DNA from: Geosiphon pyriformis
Lineage: Eukaryota > Glomeromycota > Glomeromycetes > Archaeosporales > Geosiphonaceae
Direction of reading: 5' to 3'
NCBI GenBank assembly: GCA_016748015.1
Contig: JAAOMT010000397.1
Coordinates: 9,581 to 34,480 of the forward strand
DNA length: 24,900 nt
In this document: piece after piece, positions 10,601 to 19,994 of the stretch
Numbering within the stretch: position 1 is the first letter of the stretch
Layout of the letters: each line of letters opens with the position of its first letter
Program-made: the position numbers and the translations under genes
Notes under the pieces: model-generated
What the model was told of the DNA's origin: nothing
The model's input: only the letters and a program-made list of their open reading frames with translations
The model's database searches: none

Positions 10601-11227
10601 NNNNNNNNNNNNNNNNNNNNNNNNNNNNNNNNNNNNNNNNNNNNNNNNNNNNNNNNNNNNNNNNNNNNNNNNNNNNNNNNNNNNNNNNNNNNNNNNNNNN
10701 NNNNNNNNNNNNNNNNNNNNNNNNNNNNNNNNNNNNNNNNNNNNNNNNNNNNNNNNNNNNNNNNNNNNNNNNNNNNNNNNNNNNNNNNNNNNNNNNNNNN
10801 NNNNNNNNNNNNNNNNNNNNNNNNNNNNNNNNNNNNNNNNNNNNNNNNNNNNNNNNNNNNNNNNNNNNNNNNNNNNNNNNNNNNNNNNNNNNNNNNNNNN
10901 NNNNNNNNNNNNNNNNNNNNNNNNNNNNNNNNNNNNNNNNNNNNNNNNNNNNNNNNNNNNNNNNNNNNNNNNNNNNNNNNNNNNNNNNNNNNNNNNNNNN
11001 NNNNNNNNNNNNNNNNNNNNNNNNNNNNNNNNNNNNNNNNNNNNNNNNNNNNNNNNNNNNNNNNNNNNNNNNNNNNNNNNNNNNNNNNNNNNNNNNNNNN
11101 NNNNNNNNNNNNNNNNNNNNNNNNNNNNNNNNNNNNNNNNNNNNNNNNNNNNNNNNNNNNNNNNNNNNNNNNNNNNNNNNNNNNNNNNNNNNNNNNNNNN
11201 NNNNNNNNNNNNNNNNNNNNNNNNNNN
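10601..11227. other. Assembly gap (627 Ns)
   Basis: No bases are known. From the flanks it should hold the end of the left LTR (about 20 bases), one copy of the target-site duplication, and part of the DDE transposase between the two visible fragments. Any reading frame running through it is meaningless. Confidence 0.99.
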
Positions 11228-11922
11228 GCTTACTAAAATTGTGTAATTACTTTGTAATAAAAGTCAACTCTTTTACAAAAATCTTGTTTGTAGACTACCT
11301 TAATGATTATAATAAGAAAAATAAAAGAAAATAAAAAAAATATAAAAGAATTGGGATTTTGTGAAGAGAATCATTTTCTGATCTAGGCCTAGAGTCATTA
11401 ACAGTTTACTAAAATTGGTAGCTAATTAATTTCAAAACGTTAGTAGAGTTTTCAGAGAATTTTAAGTGCAATTTTTAATTAAAAAATTTGGTTTTCAAGT
11501 ATTGATTTTTATTTGATTTTTTTTTAAAAAAGTAAGAAAAATATCTATGGTAAGATAATTTTAATAAAATATATATTTTTTTAAAGAAAAAAGCTTTTTT
11601 TTTATACAACTTGTTATAATACTAATTTATAAACTTAAATTTTTTTTTGCTATGATTTTGACAAACTAAAGATATATTTTGGTAAATTAAAAGTTATTTC
11701 AGTAAACTATTTGTAATTTCAGTAAATTTTTACAAATTTTAGTGAATTTTTGAATGTTATATAGTTCAGGATATTGTATAATTTAATCATCTTAATTTCT
11801 ATTGTACAAATTAGGTTATTAATTAAATAGTAATATTCAATAATTTGATTAAATAATAAGTTATAATTTGAAATGATATTAATATATGCTAATTAATAAT
11901 ACGAATTATAAAGATAATTTTA
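11228..11922 (-). repeat. 3' LTR of the gypsy element (left copy, partly in gap)
   Basis: It aligns over its whole length with 20016-20749; the two begin to match at 11231/20016 and end at 11922/20749. I judge identity by eye at roughly 85-90%, with nearly all differences being C/T or G/A. The right copy has inverted ends (minus strand TGAAATTATT ... AATAATTTC); here the first end reads TTAAAATTAT, so the terminal TG is degraded. By alignment about 20 bases are missing in the gap. Confidence 0.9.
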
Positions 11923-11999
11923 AGATAGTGATCCAAAATTATTGAAGTAATTTGGTCTGAAAATTGTTGAAATTTTAGTTTTGTGAGTTTGCCAATTTA

Positions 12000-12554
12000 T
12001 TAAATTTTTATTGGTTGAAGTATTGGATTTTGTAGAACATTCTCACAAGTATTGAATAGGTCATAGAGTCTATAAGCTGCTTTAAGTTTGTAATAAGTGT
12101 TTGTTAATTCAACTGCTGTCTTAAATTTGTTGTAAATTTGTTTTTGTATAGCTTCTAAAGTGAGGTTTGTTGTTACAAGTTTCAGTTTTTGTTCATAAAA
12201 TGTTCTTTTAATATAAAAATATCTAAATATAGAGATATATTCATAACTTTATTTATTAAGAAACAGTTGAAGCTTTTGTTGGGTTGTGACATTTGGTATA
12301 ATGTCAATAGAGACAAATAAAAAATTTTCTTTTAAAACTTGTTTCAAGAATTTTGGCAATTGAATTCCAGAATAACTTCTTATATTTCTTCTATAAGGGT
12401 GATAATTTTGCAAATTTTTTACTACTTGGGCTGTAATTTCTTTCGGAATGTAATTAATTTGACTTCTATTAATCATTATAGATAAGTTAAAAAGTGTTTT
12501 TAAAGCTAACATTAATTTGTAAGATATTTGTTGAATGTTTTGGAGAATAAACAT
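12000..12554 (-). pseudogene. Unrecognised 184-codon ORF between integrase and 3' LTR, one internal stop
   Basis: The minus strand has an ATG at 12554 and a frame running to TAA at 12000-12002 with a single in-frame TAA at 12249-12251. The first part is 101 residues (starting MFILQNIQQISYKL) and the second about 82 (with LTLEAIQKQIYNKFKTAVEL and LKAAYRLYDLFNTCENVL). It is rich in Leu, Lys, Gln and Asn, looks mostly helical, and shows no signal peptide or membrane segment, so it is unlike an envelope protein. It sits where env or accessory ORFs occur in some LTR elements. It is far better preserved than the neighbouring pol, where stops occur every 10-30 codons. I do not recognise it. It might be a C-terminal extension of pol, but stops separate it from integrase. 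Confidence 0.55.
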
Positions 12555-12769
12555 TATAATAAAAATAAATTTTTAGAAATAAAAAAAATGAAAAAAAAAT
12601 AATTTTTAGTATATAAGTTTTATATATTTTTGGATTTGGTTATTTTTTGATAATTATTTCACTATTTTTGATTAATGTTTCTGTATTTGTAGAGAGATTA
12701 TTAATAAAATTAAATGTTTAATTTTTGTTTTATTATAACTTTTGGTTCTAAATTTTGAAGAATGTCTTT

Positions 12770-13101
12770 AGGATTAATTAAAAAAAAATATGTACCAATT
12801 TGTGGAATTGACAATTTAGGATTATTTCTGAAATAATAGTGCTTTAGTCAATTTCCATGTGTAATTTTAGCTAAAATTTTGTTATTAAGTCTTAACTTGT
12901 ATAATTTATTGCCTAAGATTTCATAAATATAAAATAATTTATCTTATTTATGTTCAAATTTTCTACTTTATTGTTTTTCAATCTTAGTTCTGTATAAGAA
13001 AACTTTGTTTCTAACTTTAAATTTATTAGTGATTGGTGGCAATTTGTTGTCATGCCATTTTTTTTATTAAACTTAAAAGTGTTTAATATAAGTTGCTGCA
13101 A
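12770..13101 (-). pseudogene. Integrase C-terminal GPY/F-like domain remnant
   Basis: The minus-strand segment beginning MQQLILNTFKFN at 13101 continues with LKLETKFSYTELRLKN and NKVENLNINKINYFIFM, then, after stops and a frame change, NYTS and LKLHMEI (near 12850). This is the pattern of the GPY/F module that ends many Ty3/gypsy integrases (basic stretch, FKxGDKV-like strand, then KxxxxHGNxLK). It contributes to DNA binding and target choice in intact elements. At least three stops follow residue 62, so it is inactive. Confidence 0.65.
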
Positions 13102-13169
13102 TTTGTCATTTTTTTTTCCAATATACTAAGAAAAGTATAAGCTTTTTTTTAAAAAGTTTTTTAGAAGTT

Positions 13170-13960
13170 TTTTTCTGTAATAAGTTGTACTAAATATGTT
13201 TCTACTGTAAAATTACTTGGTAGTGTTGCTGTTTTTCTATAAATAAGATCAAATAGTGTGTGTTTTGTAGTATTTTGTTTTAATGTTCTACAAGCTAGTA
13301 ATATTAATGAAATAAAGATATGCTATTCTTGCTTAAAATTGGTTGAGACTTTGGTTAGTAATTTACATAATATTTAGTTAAAACATTTTACAAATCTATT
13401 TTTTTGGAAATGATAGAGTAATAAAAAGAGTTTTTTGATGTTAAATTATTCACAAATTTTTTGTATCAAATTGTTCACAAAGTGTATTCTTTAATTAAAT
13501 AAAAGTTTAATTGGGTATTTATATCTACAAATTATGTATTCATATATAAAATTTGCTACTGATTTTGTATATGTTCTTTAAATAATTCTGGCTTCAAGCC
13601 ATTTGATAAGGTAATCTACTACAACTATTATATATTGGTTTTTTTGAGTGGTAATAGATAGTAACCTAATTAAATCAATACCAACTTTGTTAAAAGGTTA
13701 TTCAACTTTAATTGGATTTAGAGATTCAATGGGGTGAATTTTTTCTTTTTTTTAACAACTATTACATGATTTTATATACTGTCAAATGTTTTTTTGCATG
13801 TGAAGCCAAAAATAATATTCAAGTATTCTTTGAATTGTACTGTCTTTTCTTAAATATGCTGATAATAAATCTGTGTATATGTTGTATAGGATTGTTTTTT
13901 TTTATTTTCTTGTACTAATTGGAATAAATTGATTAGATTTTGGTGATTTTGATAATAAAT
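13170..13960 (-). pseudogene. Integrase zinc-binding and catalytic core remnant
   Basis: Reading down the minus strand: YIKSCNSC (about 13750-13775) is the second half of the HHCC zinc domain. VGIDLI (about 13670-13690) carries the first catalytic Asp, retained. IIVVVDYLIKWLEARII follows. Then FN, a stop, and RIHFVNNLIQ (about 13455-13495), where the second Asp is Asn, the next residue a stop and the Gly an Arg. YHFQKNRFVKCFN (about 13378-13416) is the last motif, where the catalytic Glu is Lys. The tail has TLKQNTTKHTLFDLIYRKTA (about 13220-13285). The intact enzyme would insert the cDNA; this one has lost two of three catalytic residues. Confidence 0.85.
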
Positions 13961-14159
13961 TTTATTATGATAAATAAAATATTATTTGGATTGTTGTTTT
14001 AATTGGTGTTTTTTATTTAAAGACAAGTTTTTAGACATAGTAAGTGTCTTCAAATAGTTTTTGATATTGTTATAAGTTTTTGGATCTATTGTTGTTAATT
14101 TTGTTGTTTATTAGGCTAATAAGTTGTTGGTGTTTTGTTTGTGTGAGTGTAGTTATTAA

Positions 14160-14580
14160 TTTTGCCTCATTTTTAAAAGGCTATTAATATTGGTGTGTAG
14201 TTTGTCAGGTTTGTGATGAACAATAAATTTGTAATTTGCTAAGAAATCAATCTATTAAGATTGTTTGACACTAAGTCCAGTTTTTTTTTTGTTAAGCCAT
14301 TTGAGACTGATATTATCTGTGATAATATTGAATTTCTTGCTATTTTGAAAATATTGTTGAAAATGTTTAAAAGCCCAAATAACAGCTGCTGCTTCTAGTT
14401 TTGTTGAATCATATTTTGTTTCTGGAGATTTTAATGTTTTGCTAACATAAACAATAACTTATTTATTGACATTGTGATCTAATTATAATAGAATAGTATT
14501 AAATACTATGTATAAAGCATCAGTGGCTAATTGGAATTATTTGTTGAAGTCTGGATAGGCAAGAACTGGTACTGTTGTCA
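14160..14580 (-). pseudogene. RNase H domain remnant of the gypsy element
   Basis: Minus-strand motifs follow the Ty3/gypsy RNase H order. LATDALYIVFNTIL (about 14495-14540) includes the first Asp. VIVYVSKTLKSPETKYDST and KLEAAAVIWAFKHF (about 14360-14410) include the Glu. FNIITDNISLKWL (about 14290-14330) includes the third Asp. The connecting end reads FIVHHKPDKLHTNINSLLK (about 14180-14235), where the family usually has NADALSR. Two stops lie inside the domain, yet the three acidic residues named appear kept. In an intact element it removes RNA from the RNA/cDNA hybrid. Confidence 0.85.
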
Positions 14581-14619
14581 ATTTTACTTTGAGAGTTTCA
14601 AAAACTTTCTGCTATTCAT

Positions 14620-15530
14620 TAGTCTATTAATATAAGACATTTTTGTTGATAAGATAATTGAATGATTTTGCAATTTCAAAAAATTCTTTGATGAATTTTT
14701 AATAGTAAGAGGCTAATTCAATAAATTTTCTTAATTTTATAGTATTTCTGGGAGTTTTGAAGTTTTTAACAGTACTAATTGTTTTTGGATTAGGTTAAAC
14801 TCCATCTTTGCTGATAATATATCCAAGAAAAATTAAGCTTGTTTTTCCAAAGTAACATTTTTTAATGTTCAATTTCAGTTCTGCTTTTTATAATTATTGA
14901 AATACTTTTTACAGGTGGATCAAATAAGCTTTAAATATTAAGAAGTATACATTAGTGTTATTATAGTAAACAACTATTGATTGCCATAAGAGTTCTTTAT
15001 ATACAATATCTATAAGTTACTGAAATGTTGTTAGTGTATTGCAAAGTTTAAAAAACATGACATTGAACTTGTAGTTTTCTTTTTGGGTAGTAAATGCTGT
15101 TTTGAATCAATTTTTGGGATCTATTTCAACTTGCCAGTATTCACTTTCTAAGTCCAAAGTTGAAAAAAACTTTGGTTTCCTAAGAGCATCTAGCATGTTG
15201 TTAATTCTTAGAAGTAGATATGCATTTCTAATTGTTACACTGTTGAGTTAACAATAGTTTACACAAAATCTGATTTTTCCGTTTTTTTTAACAAGAACTA
15301 TTAATAAAACCCAAAGGCTTTTTAATAATTAAATAAGATTATTATTAAGCATTTTTTGTATCTTTTCTTTAATAAATTAATAGCTGGCAGATGGACTTAA
15401 TAGACTTGTTGGTGTTTTGGTAAAATATCTCCTGTATGGATTTGGTGCTGAACAATATTAGTTTTTCTTAGGTCATTGTTGTTTTTTGCAAATATATCAG
15501 CAAATTCAGCAATAAGTTGCTTTAATTGTC
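14620..15530 (-). pseudogene. Reverse transcriptase domain remnant, catalytic DD changed to NN
   Basis: The minus strand starts with IAEFADIFAKNNNDLRKTN (about 15455-15520) and a TGD-like block. It continues with LLKKTEKSDFV, KPKFFSTLDLESEYWQVEID (about 15120-15180; the first catalytic Asp is kept) and KTAFTTQKENYKFNVM. The polymerase box at 14957-14968 reads YYNN in IVVYYNNTNVYF, where Ty3/gypsy enzymes have a YxDD box, so both metal-binding aspartates are Asn. Many TAA/TGA stops occur. The domain sits directly after dUTPase and before RNase H. Family assignment is firm and the enzyme is certainly dead. Confidence 0.92.
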
Positions 15531-15984
15531 TTTGTTATTGGGATTCTAAGAGACTTATGTTGATTCAAGAAAGTTTTTCTTCAATAAAATAGTAGTTTTC
15601 AATAATAGGCAGAATATTTGGGTTTGAAAGAAAAGTATGTTTCACAATTTCAATAAATTTAGAAACAATTTAAACAGTTTTATCTTGAAAAATATTGCTA
15701 TATATTACTCCGATTTTTAATCTATTTAATAAGATAATAGAGTAGTTGTTGGGATTATAAAATATAATTCAAAATTTCTTTATTCCTTTTGGAATATAAA
15801 CATTTGGAATTGAGATTTTATGTTTCAGACAGGTTTGTTTATTGGATTTAAAAATTTGGTAGGTGGTAGTTAATTTTGGACAGATGTAAATTTCGTGATA
15901 TTCTCCAAAGGGTGATATAATGATTGGTTATAGAAGTCTAAAAATCTGATAAAATTCAATTTGTGTTTTAAGAGTTATGTTTAC

Positions 15985-16385
15985 TAGAACTATAAAATGT
16001 CCAGTTGAATCAAAACTTTGAGTTTTTCTATTATTCTTGCCTAATTGTTTTCTTTAGTTGACTGATTTCAGACCCAAAATTTTGATTAAAAATAGATAAA
16101 TAATTTGTACAATTTTTTTAGCATGCTCAATTTTGAATGATTTATTAATTTTATTTTATAACATAATAATAATATCTCCAATATATTCTGTATTTATAAT
16201 TTTTCCTTTAACATTGATTTTTTTGCTTGCCAATAATAATCAAGAAGCAATTTGAACTATTGCTTCTAGTAAAATTTTGAGACAATTTTAAGATTAATTT
16301 TAATAAAGAACTTTGGTTGAAAGACTAAAGTATTTTTGCCAAAATATTATAAGTCATATTCTGCATCAATTTCATGAGCTTTTTC
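15985..16385 (-). pseudogene. dUTPase domain in pol, between protease and RT
   Basis: Minus-strand motifs match a trimeric dUTPase, which splits dUTP to dUMP and pyrophosphate and keeps uracil out of DNA. HEIDAEYDL (about 16348-16374) is motif 1. INLKIV follows in the same frame, then a one-base frameshift. LLLASKKINVKGKIINTEYI (about 16185-16245) covers motif 2 and the start of motif 3; GDIIIML completes it. FKIEHAKKIVQIIYLFLIKI (about 16080-16140) is motif 4. RKTQSFDSTGHF (about 15996-16031) is the Gly-rich motif 5, with three Gly positions now Lys, Ser and Asp, each explained by G-to-A changes. Length (about 134 codons) is normal. Placement inside a fungal gypsy pol agrees with known dUTPase-containing elements. 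Confidence 0.85.
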
Positions 16386-16559
16386 TGGCTTTATTCTTTG
16401 TTTATTGTTGTCAAAGTATTTAAGTTATATAGCAGACTGATTTTTAGTAAAGTAGATTAAGATTGTTGTAATTTTTTCTTTTGGTTCTCCAAATTTGATT
16501 TTCTTTTAATTGTTTTTGTTGGACAAGAAAATACTAAGAGTATAGTATTCTGAACACTA

Positions 16560-17130
16560 TTAGTCATTATAAAACATGATGCACTCCTTACATAGTTTAA
16601 TGTTCATTTGTTCTAATTATTGAATTTGAGCTTTTTGGGTCAGATAAGTGTGATTTGCTATTTGGTAGTATGTTTTGACTTTATCTTCATAATCAAATCC
16701 AGTTAATTCTATAGTTTATTTGAAGTATTCTGCTTTTTTTATTTGGCAAACATTTTTTTTGGTTCCTCTATTAATCAAAACTATGGCTAGTTTATAAGTT
16801 ATCTTGGCATTATATGAATAATAGTAGAGTTTATTAAGAATGCTGTTGTATGCTATATTAAATAAAGTTTTTCTTTTTACTTTTTTAGCAATTGGTAGAA
16901 CATATTAACAAGTTTGATTACAGACTCAATCTTTCATTACAATATCAATTCAGTTGTATTTTTCTGGTAGCATTTTTCTATATGTGAAACAAATAGTATT
17001 GTTTTATTTTTCACTTCTTTGTGGATATTTAAATCATTTTCTACAGTATGCTTTACAAAAATAGCATGTTTATTCTTCATATTTCTCCTCTGGTAATATG
17101 TAAGCTTTGATCCATAAAAGCTTTTTATTA
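16560..17130 (-). pseudogene. Cys-rich spacer domain of pol between protease and dUTPase
   Basis: The minus strand contains LLWIKAYILPEEKYEE then CYFCKAYC (about 17030-17070), and lower down LEQMNIKLCKECIMFYND with a CSEYY block (about 16550-16620). These look like two or more degraded zinc-binding Cys clusters. A related cluster, CKYCLIPC, occurs in the second LTR element at 24124-24147, also just upstream of dUTPase, so the module belongs to this element lineage. I know of no function. Stops interrupt it in several places. Confidence 0.6.
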
Positions 17131-17439
17131 TAATTTTTGTATTTTAGTAGAATATAAGGTGGTTTTTTTTGTAATTTAGGTGTAAAATAATGAACAATAT
17201 TCTATTTTTTGAATTTTTCAAAGATTTTTTGTTCTGCTTCTTTTGTCTAATTAGATGTTAATTCAAAAGCCATATATGTTTCAGTAATTGGCAATTTTTT
17301 CTTCTCTTTAAATTCAAACACTGAGACTTTTTCTGATTGTTTGTTGAAAGTACTATAAGTAGCAGGTACTTTGGTGTATTGTCTTTAGTATAAGATTTTT
17401 AATTCTTAAGTCTCTTAATCTAAATTTGTATTGGCTTTA

Positions 17440-17960
17440 AGAAGCCAGTTATTTTTAACAAGAACTTAATATTGGAATGTATTTATGACAAAAACTTTAA
17501 CTGGAATAATAATTTTATCAATTATAAAAAAAAAATTGTCAATTTCTCTTATTGGTGTTTTCTTTATATTATTAGCTGTAACAATAACCATTTGAGCTGG
17601 TTGGTCAATATTTTGTTTGAGTTGTTACATTAATTGATAAGTAATAATGCTTTTAGCAAATTTACTGTTTAAGATTAAACAAATTGGTTTTTTTTCTATT
17701 TTGGTTTCTGTATACATAGCTGTGATTGCTTTTTGCTCATTAACTGCTGCATTGTTAAGTAAGAATAATGATTTGTTTGCTTCAAATTCAAATGAAAATA
17801 TATCTGAGAAATTGGCATTTTGAGCAATTCTGGCTGGTAGAATTGTATTGCTAAAAAGATTTTGTTTTAGTGCTGTAACTTTATATTCAAAAAGTGCAGT
17901 TTGTTAAAAATCCGATTTTTTTGGCATTATTAGATAATTGAGTTGAATGTAAAATTGATT
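17440..17960 (-). pseudogene. Aspartic protease (retropepsin-like) region, active-site Asp lost
   Basis: A stop-free stretch of about 94 codons on the minus strand (roughly 17917-17636) leads into KPICLILNSKFAKSIITYQL (17637-17696). Retrotransposon proteases carry D-S/T-G at this position; here the triplet is NSK, so the catalytic Asp is Asn and the Gly is Lys. Downstream KKTPIREIDNFFFIIDKI and VLVKNNWLLKAN (about 17435-17470) match the later strands of the fold. In an intact element it would cut the Gag-Pol precursor. The region lies between the zinc knuckle and the Cys-rich spacer. Confidence 0.75.
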
Positions 17961-17964
17961 AGGT

Positions 17965-18330
17965 TTTTGCTGAACAGAATTTCGGGAAACTAGTTGATTA
18001 TTGGAGTTAAATCTGTTGTTGTTTGTTGAAAAACGGTTTTGTGGTGTAAATTGGTTTTGTTGGACCAGTTTTTTGGCTAGTACTTGATATTATTGAGTGG
18101 ATGGTGCCTAATATTGTTAAATTTGTGAAGATTGTTGATATTGTTGTTGTAGTGTAAATTGATAGTAATTATTTTGTTATTGAGGTTTTAAAAAGTAATA
18201 AGCTGGTAATAAAGGTTGGTAATAAGATTGTTGAAGTTAAAAATAACGTTGATTATTCCTAAATTGTTGGTCTCTTTGCATTTTTCTGCAATATTGTTTC
18301 CAGTGTCCTGGAATTCTACAATAATGACAA
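17965..18330 (-). pseudogene. Gag nucleocapsid: intact CCHC zinc knuckle plus Gln/Asn-rich linker
   Basis: The minus strand at 18288-18329 reads CHYCRIPGHWKQYC, a perfect C-x2-C-x4-H-x4-C zinc knuckle with the family's usual aromatic and Gly positions. It binds element RNA for packaging. The following 300 bases code a Gln/Tyr/Asn-rich linker (repeated caa and aac codons, e.g. STNNNRFNSNNQ near 18000-18035) with several stops. This is one of the few motifs in the element with all key residues kept. Confidence 0.85.
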
Positions 18331-18529
18331 CTTTAGAGTTAATTGTTTGATAATGATATATAGTTGTTTTAAAGTCACTGTTAAGATAACTGGTATTTTT
18401 GTTGTTGCTGCTGTTGTTGATTTGTAAAGTAGTTTTTTACTTTTTTTGTAAGTTGATCAATTTTTTTTTCAGCTGCTAAGCTGGTTTTTCTGATTGCAAG
18501 ATTGACAAATTTGGTGCAATTTGCTTTTC

Positions 18530-19000
18530 TTATTGCCATTTTGTAGTTTTTTTACATATTAAATAACTGTAGCTAAGTTTTTTAGAGCATGTGAACAAAC
18601 TTTCTTAATGAGTTTATTTTTTAATCCTGCAATAAACTAATCTAAAATCTGGACATTAGAATAGTATTCATTGGTTTCCAATTGTTGAATTCATTAAAGT
18701 AGTTTGTTAAACTTTCTAAGATAAGTCATGACAGATTCAGATGGTTCTTGCTTGATATTTTAGAATTGGTTTTGAAATGTAATAAAGATATTGTTGTCTG
18801 TAAATTGTTTCAAAAAAGCAGTTTAGAATGCTTGCCAGTCTTTAAAAAGTTCAGCCAAGTTTTCAAATTATTTACCTGCAGTTTTTTGAAAAAAATAAAG
18901 AATAGCTTTAAGCATTTTAGTGGTAATCTATTTATTTATATCATTTGTTTTTTGGATTTTGCCAAGCCATTTTTGTGGGCTAGTGTCAGCATCTTTTCTA
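18530..19000 (-). pseudogene. Gag capsid-type (retrotrans_gag-like) domain remnant
   Basis: The minus strand reads DADTSPQKWLGKIQKTND (about 18938-18993), then MLKAILYFFQKTAGK and a stop where the family has Trp, then FENLAELFKDWQAF (about 18833-18875). Next are FLKQFTDNN, SESVMTYLRKFNKLL (about 18700-18750), and FIAGLKNKLIKKVCSHALKN (about 18565-18630). This is the order of the Ty3/gypsy Gag core (W-l, AxxWF, F...F, Y...F..L, F..GL). About six stops interrupt one frame. It would form the virus-like particle. Confidence 0.8.
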
Positions 19001-19693
19001 GTAAACTCAGTAATTTTTGTGATGTAGGTAATTGTAATTTTGTTTGTGTTTTCATTTTCAGTGGTTTTTTTCTCTATGGATTCAAAAATGTTTTTGCTAT
19101 TATCAAAGTAATTGCTTTGGTTTTCTGCTAAGAAGTCAAAAAGATTGGTATTAGTAGATATTAATTCTGGTTGTTAAGTAAGACTTTTTGGTGTGATGAA
19201 ATTTTCTGGTCTTAAAAATCGGATAAAGAGTGAACTTGGTGTTTGTAGTTGAGCAAATAAAATTAGAAATAGGGTAATAAAAAGTAGTAATTTTGAACTG
19301 GTTCTTTGTTTAGATATTTGTAAGTATTTAAAAGTTGTATTTGGTGTGTTAAGTGTTATTTGAATTGGTTGAGTGTTTTTTTTACTTGTTTTAAATTTGA
19401 GTCAATGTTCAATAAAAATTTAAATTGTACTGAATATTTTTTTTTACAGTATTAAATGATGTTGAAGTTGAGTTTTTGAAAGTAGGTGTCAAGTATTTAC
19501 TGTTAAAGTCTTTTGTTCCTAAGTGTAAATAGTGCAACAAGTTTTTGTACAAATTGTTTCTGATTTCTGAAATGTTATAATTTTCAAAAAGATAATTGTT
19601 AATATAGCTCTCAATGTATTGGAAAAAAGATTTCTTAAAAACTTTAATTTCGTCTTGGATGTTGAATCTTTGCTTGCAGTAAGTATAAATCAA
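19001..19693 (-). pseudogene. Gag N-terminal region, including a 94-codon open segment
   Basis: A minus-strand ATG at 19693 opens 94 codons to 19409, starting MIYTYCKQRFNIQDEIKVF, rich in Asn, Tyr and Lys with no domain I recognise. It lies about 300 bases inside the 5' LTR, where Gag begins, so it is the likely Gag N-terminus. From 19408 to 19001 stops are frequent. Confidence 0.45.
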
Positions 19694-19994
19694 TTGATAA
19701 TACTCTAGAGTTGTTATGTCATTTGTAATTGCTACTTTGAATTTGTTGTTGCTATGTTATTTTCATGAAAAAGCACCAAATATTATTAGAGGTTTTTGGT
19801 CTCTTTTCTTAAATGTTGTTAATACTTAATTGCTGTGAATTTATGTTTTTTAAAAGTAGTTGAATCTTTAATAACTGAATTTACTCTTTAAATTATTTTC
19901 TATAATATGAACTACTGGACTTATAAGTGGAATAACCAATTTTGTGCCAATTATTTTATGTAGTTATATTGTAATAAATAAGAACTTTTTTCCA
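19694..19994 (-). other. 5' leader of the gypsy element with candidate primer-binding site
   Basis: Directly inside the 5' LTR the minus strand reads TGGAAAAAAGTTC (19982-19994). A TGG at this point is where a tRNA 3' CCA end would pair, but the rest is too decayed to name the tRNA. No other feature is seen in the leader. Confidence 0.35.

Noticed and set aside
11228-11231. gct before the left LTR as a target duplication matching tgct after the right LTR
   Set aside because: The LTR end defined by its inverted repeat lies about 20 bases further out, inside the gap, so the match of three bases is probably chance.
10591-11334. Plus-strand frame spanning the gap
   Set aside because: It consists mostly of unknown bases; the readable end is LTR sequence.
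18748-19131. Plus-strand 127-residue frame, the longest uninterrupted plus-strand frame in the right half
   Set aside because: It is antisense to the Gag capsid domain, whose motifs are recognisable on the minus strand; it survives because minus-strand decay rarely makes plus-strand stops.
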